Origin: Paramacrobiotus metropolitanus
Lineage: Eukaryota > Tardigrada > Eutardigrada > Parachela > Macrobiotidae
Assembly (NCBI RefSeq): GCF_019649055.1
Contig: NW_026570249.1
Span: 372,001-436,000, forward strand
Length of the DNA stretch: 64,000 nucleotides
Direction: 5' to 3'
Shown in pieces: positions 43,701 to 57,311 of the stretch. The notes under the pieces were generated by a model. That model worked only from the letters and a program-made list of their open reading frames with translations. It had not been told where the DNA came from and ran no database searches. Within the stretch, counting starts at the first letter, position 1; each line of letters starts with the position of its first letter. A program made the position numbers and the translations under genes.

Positions 43701-46700
43701 TATATTGCAAAAAGAAGCATACCGTTTTATTCCAACAAAGATTCCAATGAACACAAGAAACAGAAGCGTAGCTGATGTTGCAGCTGCTGCAGAAACGGTG
43801 GTGACGAAATTACCTGCAAAATCAGAGATATAATATAACACTCATTCACGAAGCAAAGGCTTCTTACAGCGTGAGATTGATAATGAAAATTTTGGAATTG
43901 AAAACCTAACCAGAATTAGCTTAGCAATATATAACTCTGTTTTATTAACTGTCTGCCTGGATGGTTTTTGCATCATTACCTGAAGCGGAAATGCAAGCGT
44001 CCCCACGAAATCCGCACATGGGTTCATTTGCCGGCGGCCAGGCGGTAGGCCATTGTGGCTGTGCAACATTCTGCAGCTCCATAGTAGACGCATTTTGAGT
44101 AAAAATTGTCTATGAAGAAACAGACTGACCACAACAGACTTAAAAAACGATAGCAAGGAACATCGACGGTCCCCTGACGGAAATTCTACTTAGGTTACGC
44201 GTCACTGTTCTACGTTGCAGATTAAATGTCGCCATGTTGACACTTACGATTAACTAAGTACTATTGCATATTCCTACCTCAGTATTATAATTGTAACGGA
44301 CTGCAAGAATTATAGCGACCGACTTTTAAAAGAAAACTTAAAACGTAATAAGCACACAACTCTTAACAGTACGTTCAAAAAAATGGATGGAGTACTTACT
44401 CGAACCTGTGATGCATTCCAGTCCAACTGATTGACATTTATCGTAGGAATTCTCTCCCCCTTTCGGTCAATGTAGATTTCACTAACGTCAGTTGTAAACA
44501 GGCGATTCAGGAAGCGCCGAGCGAACAATTTTCCGGAAGCCCATACGTAATCTTTGCCCGATGACCGAAGTTCCTCCACAACCTTCGCAACAAAAGCGTT
44601 ATGAACGTTTAAGGAACAATTTACATGTGTCCCCACTATCGTTGTTGTCAAAAATCCATAAGACAAGAAAAATTTAGAGTACAAATTTTCGACTCCTTAC
44701 TTCGGCTAACATAAGAAATGCAGCATACGTTGAAGCTGGATGCGGACTGACCTACGACGAAACAATCTGCACTTCTGCACTCTGCAGCATAGTTATTAAT
44801 AATGTCACTTGGCCATGTGGACTGAGAGCACAAAATCTTTTTCTTTAAAACCAAAATATTCTTGATTGCGGTAAAGCTTTCATAATTGCTTAATGTACGG
44901 TGTCATCAGGCTATGAGTTGTGTGTTCAAGGCTGTGCATATGAGTTATCTGCCTTATTAAATTCCAAGGTAAACTGATTTCGGTTAATGCATAACCATTA
45001 CGGCGAAAATTCATTTTCATAATAAAAGTCACAGAATGTATACCCTGTCGAATGGTGCATATGTGAAGTTATAACTGTTTCGCGAACGGTTGATCATTTC
45101 CAAAGCAAACTGTTGCGAGCCTTTCGCCATGCCATAAACCATGTTGTCAGGCTCCACAATTAAAACCGACCGATAGGCACCTTGGATCACCTGTGGGACG
45201 GCAAAAGGCGACCATTATTACTGACCACACTTATGAATTATGATGATCAGTGGAGTACTGAGCTCAGTATGTGTAAATAATTTGGGGATCATGCTTAACA
45301 TATGGAGAGAGCTATATACTTAGAACGATGGAAAGTTCAGTATTAAGGCCTAGTAAAACCTTCAGCTAAGCTCAGTACCGCACTGGAGCCCAGGTGAACA
45401 AGATTAATTACGAGTTAGGTTTATTACAGAATCCTAGATCGACGTAGTTCCTATCTGTACTAGTAAGACTATGTGAGCATAAACCATGCTAATGTAATAC
45501 TGGTAATTTTACCTTATCATTGCTGTCACCTTTCTGCCACGATAAGGTGCTCGGTTTCCTGTTGAATCTGAATGGCGTCATGATCATGTAAACCTGCAAA
45601 AAAACTGGTACAGCTAAAGAAACCACGCTAAGCATACTTCTTGGCTATTATCACACATATTCCCGCAACGAAAATTAATGCACGATTGTTTAACTGTACA
45701 CGTCTGACATGAATAGCATTTCTTACAGTTATTTTTTATACTTTGGTATTCATGCTACCAACATTAAACTTACATGGTCTCCTTGAGTGAAGTTTAATTC
45801 TGCTGCCACTTTCTGTATGACAACAAAATTGCATGACATTGATGAGACCATTATTCTGCGACAGGTATATGAAAATATACAATCTGAAATTATGCACATT
45901 AATCTTTTATGTTGATCGGTGAATAACACATACCAATAAGTTGCGGAATTCATCAGGAGAACCAAAATACAGATATACTGCAACATACAGATACGTACGG
46001 TAATTAAATTTTTCCAATCTAACCGACCTACTTTTAATGGAGGACCATGTAGGTTTTTACCAAATGAAACAGTAAAGCGTCGTGTCTAAATGTCACGAAA
46101 GTACTTACTTCGAGAAACAGAATTCAATCTTAAAAGCATCTTATGATAATCTACAGTTTTTGCGTTGTGTATTTCTGGGTATATCTGAAACTTCCGCTCC
46201 TCCATGAAAGCCGAAATCAGTGTATTAGCGAAGAACGGAAAGAACGGATTAGCGTCTTGATCCGTTAATACGGCCAATGATTTCCATTTAAAAGTTCGCG
46301 CCAGCTTAATGAACACTTGAATATAAGGATCGTGCGAATTTGACGTGGTTGTAATCCAAGTTGGATACCTTTTCTTTTCCCGTATGTTAGGTAAACTGCC
46401 AACACTGAAAATTCAATGTTAATGTAAAGGTCAAGCTACTCAATCGGTCAGTACGCGCATGCGTACGGGTATTCGTGTATAAGAATGGAAGTAATCCCAA
46501 AAACAGCTTATCTAATCACGTTAAATTTGAAAAGTACATCCAAAACATATGTAAACATGTACTCGTAGATACAAGATGCAAGCAGACGTTCTTAAAATAG
46601 ATAATACGCCGCCACAAGATAACACCCAGTGTTGTTGTACGCAATTACTTGAAATGTCCATTAGCTCGGAAACTTTAGCAATGACAAAATTCAAAAAAAT

Positions 46701-47467
46701 TTTTGCAATGTTATGCACAGAAACAGGAAACGTTATTGTAGAGCGCTCTCGTATACTTCTACTGTATAGTACGAGTTAGCCATGCAGGTTGCGCATCCAT
46801 ACACATTTTACCTGGTAAGCATTAAAATATCCAGTTCGGTTGCAAGATTCAACACTTCCTGCATTTCGTTACATCCTGGAAAATATCAGTACGTAAATGC
46901 TCTTTATAGTTCAAATTTTAGCGCTGGGAACTGCCGGGTCACATCAACTTTTATATGTATTATAATATAAGTAAATGTGCAGGTCAGCAGCGAAAAGTTC
47001 AAATTAAAACAAATTCCATGTTTCCAGATTGGAGGTTCAGGCTGAGATACAACGCTACTGTTTTCACAAAGGTCAATACACACAAAATGCAATTGAAATT
47101 TTGCCGTACCAGGAAAAATTAAAGCGGTTAATGCACATGGATCTTCCGCATATTTAATTGATTTCTTGTATAGATGTGCCGTAAGCATGTCCACCGCATC
47201 GGCCGTGAAGCTATCACAATCACGATATTTTTCGTCCATTAAAAAGTTTTGCTCCACATGCAGATGTTCGTATAAAGTTCCAATTTTTTCCAGTGCCATG
47301 TCATAAGCTGGTCCCAAATACGGAAGCGATCCAAGTATAAACGGATGCATTAGTGATAAAGTCAGAATCTCAATATGAACATCAGAACAATTAAGCGGTT
47401 GCCGATGATTTAAGTGGTGATGACCGTGTGAAGACGAAACCGCCATATTGAGAACTATGTAAAACAT
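40710..47467 (-). CDS. rGC-F, receptor-type guanylyl cyclase, apparently intact
   Basis: Complete gene. Ectodomain exons are 47110-47467, 46812-46875, 46110-46404, 45934-45985, 45775-45815, 45515-45595, about 45035-45190, 44695-44755, 44399-44600 and 43980-44100. The membrane helix is in exon 43723-43815 (SATLLFLVFIGIFVGIK). The kinase-homology domain spans about 42530-43490, with LELEHRNVNRLLGMA and FHGNLTSDNCLIDKYF. Dimerisation helix 42104-42430. Cyclase exons lie at about 41937-42010, 41640-41712, 41445-41521, 41035-41240 and 40710-40893, ending in TAA. The frame has FKVETI, PRYC, FGDTVNTASRM and a normal GKGAMQTFWLL end. The first metal-site residue is Glu (TEIGGF). It is more diverged from A and B than they are from each other. 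The start is the first ATG; a Met 8 codons in is an alternative. Confidence 0.87.
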
Positions 47468-48975
47468 AAGAGAAGTCTCTTACCACGAATTACAGATTTT
47501 CCTATGACTCCTTATTAAAAAAAAGAAGCACAAAAAAGCTCATTTAGAACATTTAGAAATAAGAAGCTCATTTAGAACAAAATATAAACATTATTATAAT
47601 AAATACCAGGTAGATTAAGTAATAAATATAACTGTAACGTGAGCAGTGTACAAAATTTCGCTACGGTGGCGCTAGTTAATAGTAGATCTTGCAGAAAATA
47701 ATCCCCGTGTCTTTAAGGACAACTTCCTGTGGCTTCTTATCGGATGTGGACCACAAAAATAAAGAAATATGTCGATCAGACACATTAAGCTGCTAACTCA
47801 GAAGGAATTCCGGTTCTTTGCAAACGGGGGTTAGCTTCCTTAATAGAATGCAAACGGAAGGGCAAATAATTTCCTGAAGGACTTCTGAACGGATTCGGTA
47901 GCAGGTGGACAAAAGATGTCACATTGAGCGCAGTAACAGCAACGGATATCCAGTTCGTGTATTATTATTTCAACTATACATGCACTTCTACGACTTCAAG
48001 CTGGATCTCACCTGGTACCTGTGGTACAAGAAATATATGGTCACTGAGAAGAAACTTAAATCTTAGTGGGAAAAATCGGGCCGTATACCGCCGACGCTAC
48101 TGGCCAGAAACACACGAAAGAGTTTTTCTTACACCGATTATCCGTTATAATCCAGAGAGAAAATGCGCATCGCATGATGTGAACGATTCAAGGTTAAGCC
48201 AAAAGGATTTTCCTGCTGCAGCTGAATTCTACATTGTAATCTAAGCCTACATTGTACATGCCGCCGCAGCGGCAGTGTTTTCACTTTTGTTGATAATTTT
48301 AACCAGATCCCCGTTCTCATTTGCCTCTCTTTTGTGATAAGGGCAACAAAACGTCTTGTAGCGGCTGTGGTGAAAAATCGGATACCAACGTATTGGCGCA
48401 AAAATGCCATTGCAAAGTATTTCCATATAAGGTTATTATGATGCCCTGGCAAGGTATGCAGATATTATGGGTTAACCTAAACCTGGAACAAAGAACTGTT
48501 TTCAGTACAGCATCAAACAGCGCACGCGAAACGTCCAGTTTCATGCAGTTTCTGATATCTGAGTACGTCCGGTACGCTACGATACGATAATTATTCTGTG
48601 CGTTGTTGAAGAGATACTGATTCAGTCTGATTTCAAAACATGAAAATACAACAGACATTCAAAACGTAATTTACTGCAGCCACTTCCATTTTATTTTACA
48701 AATGCCTTATTCCACCTAACAAAATAATGATAAATACTATGTATAATAAAGGACAATAAGGTATTGAATCGCAAAGAGAGTACCTGATCGAAGCACAGCT
48801 ATACTGAAAGTTTTCAAAGCGAGAAAATTCAACAATAACAAAAAGTAGTGCCGCTACGCATGCTCAAACGAAGGATATCTCACACAGCCAGTAAGTCTAA
48901 CCTGCCCAACCGCATCTCCATAACAGAACAAAAAGGGGATTGTCAATCATCCCGTCCGCGTTACACCACGAATTC
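47468..48975. other. Spacer between rGC-F and the GLYR1-like gene
   Basis: Contains the rGC-F promoter and the 3' flank of the GLYR1-like gene. Several open frames of about 100 codons (for example 47924-48244 plus, 48138-48452 minus) have no recognisable motif and overlap one another on opposite strands. I see no gene I can support. Confidence 0.45.
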
Positions 48976-51900
48976 TTACTGGCTGGCCGGCTCTTCCGCT
49001 TCTTCCTCCGGCCCTTTAGCATCGTCCTCTTCCACCGTCCCACTGTCATCCTGTTTATCCACAATTTCTTCCTCGCCTTCCGCTCCCACATCTTCCTCCT
49101 TAGCAGTATCCACTCCGTTAACGGGAGCGCTGATCGCTGCCGCGGTCGGCTTGGCTGCCGTCACACCACCGCTGGATTCCGCCTCCGTTCCGCTTCGTGG
49201 TGCGCCAGCCGCGGCCGCTGACTTCAGCTTCTTGGCGCGATTATCCTCGTCGGTTTCACGCTGGCAGCGGTACATGATAAAGTGAGTTTTAAATAAGTCC
49301 ATGGCGAACGAAGCCATATGAGTTACACTGGAATGGTTGTCCAGGACGCCGTCTTGTACTGGATGCGCCAGGTGAACAGCATCACGTAGACCACGATATT
49401 GTTCGCGCATCAGATTTCCCGTCACGTTCTGTGGATCTTCCGGCAACTTTAAGATACGAGCGACGCGCTCATCTGTTCAGAACCGAAATTAGTCACCACT
49501 TAGCATTTCATCAATGTTAAGAATCAGAAGTAATGAAAAAATCGCGTCTGCAGCTTTATTCAACAAAAAACTCCTGTCTGGAACTGGAAGTGATGCAGGA
49601 TCGAATAAATACAGATGTAAGTACATAACTCATCTAATTCAGAAACTGCAAACTGCTGTTTGAAATAGCCTATAACAGGTAGTGGAGCAGTGAGGTTTAA
49701 AAAAAACTTTTCTTGTTATAGAACTTATTATTACTATTAAAACTTTTCTTATTAAATTCATACCAAACTATCACAGGTCACAGGTAACACGCTGTTAATT
49801 TTATTTAAATAAAAACAACAAGCAACACCGATGGCATACGAACGTACCTGGCTTAAACGACAACAGCGGCTGGACCAAACTGACGTCCAGTCCAGTGCTT
49901 TGCGCCAGAAATCCCGCTTCAACGAGGCCAGCCAGGTGAACACCCTCCACAATACTCAGATACGACTTAGCTGCCAAAGCGGTTCCGAAATCATGCCCCA
50001 GGAAAACGCTCTGTCCGCAGACAATGTCCAGTACGGGCTTACAGTGCTTGTACAGTTCTTCACTGCGACAGCAAATCAGACTGGGACGTTCTGCGTGTCC
50101 AGCCCAGGCACATTCCAAATACTTAATGTTCTTCGCTTCCAACTTGTGCGCAGTCAACTCGCTAGAAATACAAACCAAATTGTTGAATCAATAAGTTCAC
50201 GGACGAATACCAAATCGCGATTGTGCCACCGCTGTCGCTATGCAAACGACGAATCTTTACCCGATTTAGCAACTGAGAAAACCTTAATATTTTGGATCTT
50301 CAAAATCTGCGCGATTTACGCAATCCAACTTATTCAGTACAATAGAAAAAACGATAGATAGCAAACATATCAAATATTTACTATTATTGTTATAAAGTTT
50401 ATAGCGAATATAATGAACGCAAATACCTGTCCTGCTTGGACATACTGCTAAACACGCAGACACCCTTCACTTTATTCTTTCCCTGGGGGCGAATCTTGCG
50501 AATCAAATGATCCGCACCACTCAGCAGATCATTCAGGTCGTAACTGCTGCCCGCCGATACAAATACAACATCTGTTTCTTCGAAGATCTTCTCAGCTTCA
50601 CTGATCCTTTCCGCGCCTGAATACTCCAAATCCTTCGACAGAAGCTGTGTTTTCGCCCACACCCGAACAGCCACTCCAATGTTCAGCAGACGCTTGGCAG
50701 CCTGCACGGCCCGCACATCCTCCAGCCCGATAAATCCCACGGAAATGGCTCGTGCCTGATTCAGCGTAGCTTTTGGCACTTCAGTTGTCTGCATGGGCAA
50801 ACCAACAGTACCGTAATCTTCCTTCACCTACATGTAAAACCAGATCACCTTCCTAGTACTTTAAAGTTTAAATGTACATTATTTGGAGAAAAAACAGAGA
50901 ACATAGCTTCCCGCAGATGTTAACGGACAGTTTCAGGACAATACAACCTAGTGAACCTACCATTAGGGTTTTACCAGGAGTAAGTATCCCATAATTTCCT
51001 CTGACTCATCGTACCTCTGATTTAACCGCGGATTTGCGGGGCTCCGTCAGTGACGCAGTTTTACCAGCGGTGCCAGCAGTCTTCCGCTTCGTTCCGGAAG
51101 CCGGTGTGGAAAAGCCATTATGTCCGTATTCGTCGTCGGGATGAGTCCGCTTTTTCGGGACTCGCTTGGAGGGCGTTGCTTCCGCTGCGGGCGCTGGCTC
51201 CGGTGTGGCTTTAGCAGGCGGTTTGCTGGGGCGCGTGCGCTTGCCCGTGGCAGGGGTCTGCGGCTGCGCAGCGCTCTCAACGTCGGGGGCCTGCTGTTTC
51301 GATGTGGCAGTGGCTGGGGAGCGAGCTGTTTCTTTTTTCGGTCGACCACGTGGTGTGGACGTTCCCGCAGCCTCTCCACCCGCGGCAAAAGTCGGTGCTA
51401 TGGCCAACTGCAAGGCTGCATCCGGGTCGAGCTCCAATTTCTGAAATGAAAAAATTTAATAATACGTTACTTAAAAGATCTGAAAATGGGCATTTCACAT
51501 TAAATGTTCACATCGTGCAAATGCACATTAAATCGTGCTCCAGAGTCTTATATTAACAAAATGAATTATTTAAAATATTTCAAAAAATCAAAAAGGAGAT
51601 GTTACGCTAAAAATTTCTTCTTAAAAGTGCTTAATCCTGGAATTGCCTTGCAGTTTATTCTCAGGTTTCAATTGTATCGTTTCCGATTTCTGCTGTATTT
51701 TCTGATAATTATTTGCACGGCGAATTTGCAGACTGAATCCCAGCAAATCTTGTTAATGTAATTACAATCAAACTGCAGCAGAAGGCAAAATTTTTACGTG
51801 AATAGGTCAACCGAAAAAACGCCTACCTCCATGAACTCAGTGTGAGCCTGGTTGGCGCTGGTGATGCATTTACGCAGATCCAGGTATGTTTTGCCACCTT

Positions 51901-52700
51901 TCATCTCCGATGCAGTTTTCATTTCACTTAGAATCAATGGGAAAGTAACCAAATCTGCAACAATATAATAATTTCCACTGCACAAAGAGCTTCTGCCTTG
52001 GCAACCCACCTTCATCTGCCATCCAGGAGACCTGCACTCGGTCGTCCGCGCTGAAGAAGCGCACAAAATACGAGTTCTTCTTGCGTGAGTTCTTGACATC
52101 CACGCCCTCTCGCGGATCCAGCACAAGAGCAGGCCATTGTGGATAGCCTGCAAAAAATTCAGATGAACATGAAATATGCATGCTAATCGTAAATGAGACA
52201 GCAAACTAAAAGCGTACATGACGGTGAAATAAAAACTGAAAACAACAATGGTTTTTCCGTGGTTTCTAGCATGTTATGCAAGCACTGAGCCCGCTTTTTA
52301 CACCCTTTCTGATTCTCTGTGGAATGATCACACAAAATTAAATCATGTACAACGTAAATCTACACTCATAAGGTCCAAAAGAAATAATAGTAATCACAGT
52401 TTCTCGTTTTTCTTTTTACGGACAGGTAAATTCACAAAACAACGCAAACTCCATTACTGCAAGAACTACATCTTGTCTGATAAGTTTTTAAGCATTTATG
52501 CAGCTCAGGAGCTAGGAGACGCAAGAGAAAGCAGAAACCCATCGTGCTTGAAAACTGGGAGAGCTGCACTCCTCGCACATGACGGCTCCAAGGGGCCACA
52601 AACGGCAAGACCTAGGGAGCTGCAAGACTATTTTAGTGTGGTACTCACCCTTCACTTTGGCCCAGACGATCTCTCCGATGCGGAATGGCCCCGGATTCAT
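48976..52700 (-). CDS. GLYR1: GLYR1/NPAC (NDF)-like nucleosome-associated protein
   Basis: Chromatin factor with PWWP, AT-hook and hydroxyacid-dehydrogenase-like domains. Known family members destabilise nucleosomes and help transcription elongation. Exons: about 52651-52700 (MNPGPFRIGEIVWAKVKG, PWWP start), 52010-52147 (GYPQWPALVLDP, PWWP core), about 51828-51955, 51015-51440 (AT-hook PRGRPKKE and low-complexity Ala/Pro/Thr region), 50427-50827 (Rossmann-like VGFIGLEDVRAVQAAKRLL), 49848-50161 (AWAGHAERPSLICC and a helical bundle) and 48976 to about 49474 (last helices and an acidic tail ending EEEAEEPASQ). The glycine-rich dinucleotide loop of relatives (GLGxMG) is GLEDVR here, so NAD(P) binding is doubtful. 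Domain order and exon joins agree; exon edges are by eye. Confidence 0.88.
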
Positions 52701-53789
52701 TCTGATTCCTCGAAAAGACAGTTGGCTGCCACGAAAACACAGAGTTTCTGTTTACGGTCGATGCGTAAATAAATTATCCAGCAAAATTGCACACAGCAGA
52801 GCTTAGAAAGTGCAGATTTTCGAAAGCCTGCTAAATCTTTATCAGACTTAATGAACGCGGTCGTAGAAGCTGCAGAGTGCAGAGTCTGCAGACCGTGGGG
52901 ATAACGCCTGTTCAGTGTTCACGTAACGGCAGCAAACGAGCCGCCGGGCGGTCTGCTGCCACACGTTCCCCCACTTAGTTTATAGCTCGCAGTGGCACTT
53001 CCGCTTTCATAGGGGGTGTTTATTGTGCACAGTGTGCACTGTGCAGTGAACACAGTGCACAGTAAGTACTTACTTGTACAATACTTACTGTTAGTCTGTT
53101 AATTACTGTCTGTTCACTGCACAGTTAAGTCACCGCTTTATGTTTCAAAACATCCCAGCATGTTTCTTTATTAACGTGTGTGTTTGCCGGAATCTGCAGA
53201 TGTTACGGGTTGATCGAGTGTACTAACAGCAATTCTAAAACCGAGGGTAAAAAAATGTATGCTGACGTATCAATCTTTTTGATTTTTTTTTGCGTTTAAC
53301 GACATTTCATGATTATTGCATTTAATGCAAAACGATGTCAAAAACCTGATACGAAAAGATAGCATTTAACTGGGCTACTGGAAACACTGAAAAATCAAAA
53401 ATGAAAATAGACAGTTATAGTACTGTACCAACCAAATCAAACTCGACAGAATAATAAATATTATTTGTTTGCGATGGCGACAAAAAGCGGTTTTCGGCGA
53501 TTTTCGGTTTGCGAAATTGGGCTTTAAAGTCAGCTCTATACTTGTATTGCACATGTATGTATACTACACTATAATAATAGGGTAGTACTAATAATTATTG
53601 GGCTCTCTAAATACTTATAATTGTATCATAACTGGCTGATACGAAATTCTGTTAACCATTTTTTATTCATATTGTACTTATATTTCGGTTATTTTTCGTC
53701 ATGATTCGAGTTGGCGACGGGACCGGCTCACAGATATACAGTATTTATGTATACATTATATTGTTTTAACAGCAAACTTAAATGACTTT
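52701..53789. other. Promoter side of the GLYR1-like gene and spacer
   Basis: No gene seen. At 53024-53128 there is a cluster of short direct and inverted copies of GTGCACTGTG/CACAGTGCAC and TACTTACT-type words. The rest is AT-rich. Confidence 0.5.
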
Positions 53790-55780
53790 CTAATGACAAA
53801 TAGTAGTAACATTTGCAGCAACGACTGTTAATGTATTTTGAGCATTTTGATGGTTGCATGCGGCAGCCGCTTTACTATGGAGGAGGAGCTCATGCATAAT
53901 GACCACACAGGAGAACAGAAAGGTTATTGTCTGAAAGAAAATCCCAAAAGCATAATTACTTTAATTTCAAATAGTTCATTTTTTTCTCCTCATCTCACCG
54001 CTGCTATTAAGTTGCGCGTGATATGCAACAGCTCGGCTCCATGAAATATGAGGATTTGGTCTTTACTTATACCGAGAAAGGTTTTCATGGCCAGACGCAA
54101 CTGTTGTCCCTGAAAAAAAGCGATAACGCATGTCGCTTAACAGCACTAGCACCAGATTCATAGTTATCTGGAACATAATATTGCATACAAGCGGCGTAGA
54201 TGTACTGCAATAAGTAGGCACAGTACCTCGGGACGTTCGATCAGCGGCGAAGTGGCATCCATGAGCCGGTAGAGATTTAAAGTGGTATATGAGCCCTGAA
54301 ACCAATAATTCCTTTCAGCAAGACTAGTTGGAAAATTCCTGTTGTTTCTCACTCGACAGACATGCAGACTGTCTGAGTACATACGCAGTTACAGTACACG
54401 GTTGAATAAAATTTTGGGATAATCACTGCATCCAGGTCGAAGTTACCAGTTACCAGAAACTGCCTGTGCAATATTAACAATTTGTCTACCATCAGTACGA
54501 CCGCTTTAGTTTGATTTGATGTTAATCGATTTGTGCTGTCTGGTCGATTTTTAGTTTTACATTAAGCAGACAAATGACAGAGTATACCTTATTAAAGAAT
54601 ACCTTAAAAAACTGCGATAGGTACAGAATTACTGAAACGATGAGAAGATATATACAACATTACAAACAATATGTACCTTTTCGTATACAAGTACCATGGG
54701 CACCATGAAAACAGTCGCATACATTCCATACAAGGCCAAGCTCAGAAAATTCAGCGTGTATGCGGTCAGAAACTTTTCCGTGTCGGCTACAATAGCCGCC
54801 ACAAAACCGCACACCGTGAAGACGTCCAAACCATATATCGCAAATAAAATGAGTCCGTACGTTTTAGTGACTTCCTCGCAAAATGTCACCATTTTTAGTC
54901 GGCGATGTCGCAAGGCGGTTATCCGCACGTGCATCTTTTCAGCCAATACCAACAACGCTTTACTATCTGACCATAGCTGATCCGAATGACTGCTGACGAC
55001 ACCGCGAAAATACGCTCGCTCTTCCAGAATAGCCGCGTTGAGTTTGTTAATGCAGCCATTCAGTATCCAGGCCAGCATGATGACGGTGATGAAGATTTGC
55101 TGCGACAGACAGAACGGCAGCGTGGACCACAGTGTCCACGTGATCACATACTGCCACACGGTCATTTTCATTGGAAGCGGCGCGACCGCGTCGTTGAATT
55201 GCAGATTGTACCGCTGTGGATCTTGATCTTGATAGTGGATCCAACTGTTGGTCTCCCACATGCAGACTAACAGGATACTGATGAAACCGACTACTACCGC
55301 AGTGTTTTTCCATTTCCTGACCAGCACCGCCCGTTTATGAGGGCCAGCAAACGTGGCATGGATCAATTCGTCGGCGCGGTGCTTTATGTGACTCCAGTGT
55401 TTTCCATGGAACCAGAACAAAGAACACACGATGAAGCCGCGCAAATTTGTAAAACAATAAGGAATATACGTGAGCCATTCAATTAGCGGGTTGCCAATGG
55501 TGCTGGCCACGGCGCCCGGCCCAAAGAGACCCCAAAACACAGTCGCAATGTACAAGGTCACGGAAAACAGTGTGCCCAGTAAGATGGATACACCAATGCA
55601 ATGAAAGGCAGATGCGGCAATTTTCTTGACCACTGAGCAGTTGCTGTCCATTGGCATAAAACCAGTGACTTTCAACACAGTCTCCTGGAAATGGAAAATC
55701 GAAGCAGTAGTTTGAGCTGACTTAAAATGCATTTCCTTGATGATGAAATTTGTATCGCGACGATAGTTTGATGATTGCAT
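53790..55780 (-). CDS. Gustatory-receptor-like seven-pass membrane protein
   Basis: A long first exon (to about 54678) contains six hydrophobic helices, among them GVSILLGTLFSVTLYIATVF, VVVGFISILLVCMW, IFITVIMLAWIL, YGLILFAIYGLDVF and FLSLALYGMYATVFMV. Then come short exons at about 54230-54298 (LNLYRLMDATSPLIERPE) and about 54000-54110 (LRLAMKTFLGI, then GAELLHITRNLI). The last exon at about 53790-53925 has a seventh helix (TITFLFSCVVIMHEL) and a stop TAG at 53790-53792. Size, helix number and the short 3' exons fit the insect-type gustatory/odorant receptor superfamily, which forms ligand-gated cation channels; the signature TYhhhhhQF is not clear. The first ATG of the open frame is at 55780. 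The frame is open to 55888, where an AG could be the acceptor of an upstream coding exon. Confidence 0.7.
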
Positions 55781-55889
55781 TATGTAATACCAGTTTAAGT
55801 GATAGCACACGTTATTACTGTTAGGCGAGTTTTCGAAGTCACCGATGCATGCAATGGGAGCTCTGATGACTTTTTTTCGAGGCAAGCCT

Positions 55890-57311
55890 AAATTGTCAGC
55901 AATGCATAAAACAATTGATTTCTGTCAACTGCAACATTATTTACATCGATAAAAAGTAGTCATTTCCCACTGGGAATTAGCCATAGCCTTATGACCTTGG
56001 ACACTATAAGTTTATTGATACACCTTTCGCATCGACTGGCGCAGTGAAAAATTGATAATTGGTTAATGTGTCTTGATCACATGCATGAGAAGAATAAAGA
56101 AATCCCGCAGGCGTCAGCAACACCAGGATGCCAGACCGCTTATGGATGCTGCGTGGAAAGATCGTATTCACTATTCAGGATACCCCAGCTGACCTTAATT
56201 GCCCGCGCGGTTAAGCGGATACGTTCAAGTATTCTTGTAAAAAATTAATATCGACAAGTGGGCATGCAGCACGTTATAGTTAACCTGACCTCGAGTCCGA
56301 GCAATACTGAACTCATCCAAAAATGGCGATGGAAAGCAAAAAGGCGGTGCAGTCTTTGTTTAATTTACGATTGCTGTGCTTCAGTTGCATATAGATCTAC
56401 CGGTACTTCTACAGTAGCGGTAGGTACAGTAGCTATGTACAGATACACTACGTAATGGCCCAGATATATATTTGTAGTGTGGTTCTGGCAGAATGTACTA
56501 CTTAGTCTAAATTAATGAGCACAAAATTTTGTTTAAGTGTAAAACATCCACTTATTTATTCAACTAATTACAAACAATTTTAATTTTTTGTATGGATATC
56601 AGTTTGATTGTATTGATTTCAAACTTATCATCCGAATGACACTACGCGGTTTCAAAATTTTGTTTCGCTATAGATTTACCTTCGGTCATTTGTAAGTGTA
56701 CGTTCTCGGTAATTCAATCTCAAATATTGATTTCACGATCTTTGGTATACACACTGGGATGGTGAAGTTGTAATTGTAAGCGCATCTAAAAGTTTTCAAT
56801 AATTATATTAAATCTTTTGCAGCGTAAAATCATTTAAGTAGGTTGGTTCTACGTTTGCATGATTATATATGCTGCTGGTGTTGATATGCGTCGATTTAAA
56901 GTACACCTTTTCGCTAGGGAATCCCGTTCCGCGGCAAACAAAAATGTTACTGCTTGAAGTCCTCATAAGTTTGCATTGCATCACATGGTTTAGCTGACTA
57001 ACGCACGCACTGATGTGTCGAGCGTAGGTATTTACATGTAGTTTGATTTCAAAACTTCACTTGGATATTTGGTAATACAGGATCAAAACCTTGGCCTTAC
57101 GCAACGTTTAATAGCAAATGCCAGTAAATTTCTAAGCTCAAAAGTATAAACTTGTTTTACACTGGCCATATACTGTCAGATTCAGAGATCGAGGGACAAA
57201 TTGTTTTTAAAAATTTGCAACCCACATGTCACTTTTGTAGTCAGCTATGAAGTTGAGATAGCTGATATGTACATCGCTGATCGCAATACGTTCGGTTGGA
57301 AATTTACTATT
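55890..57311. other. Divergent spacer between the receptor gene and rGC-G
   Basis: AT-rich intergenic sequence between two genes transcribed away from each other, so it should hold both promoters. I see no conserved frame, tRNA or repeat in it. Confidence 0.5.

Noticed and set aside
47924-48658. Several frames of about 100 codons between rGC-F and the GLYR1-like gene
   Set aside because: They overlap on opposite strands and show no motif, domain or splice logic.
51120-51449. Long plus-strand frames opposite the GLYR1-like AT-hook exon
   Set aside because: GC-rich low-complexity coding sequence keeps the other strand open; no recognisable protein.
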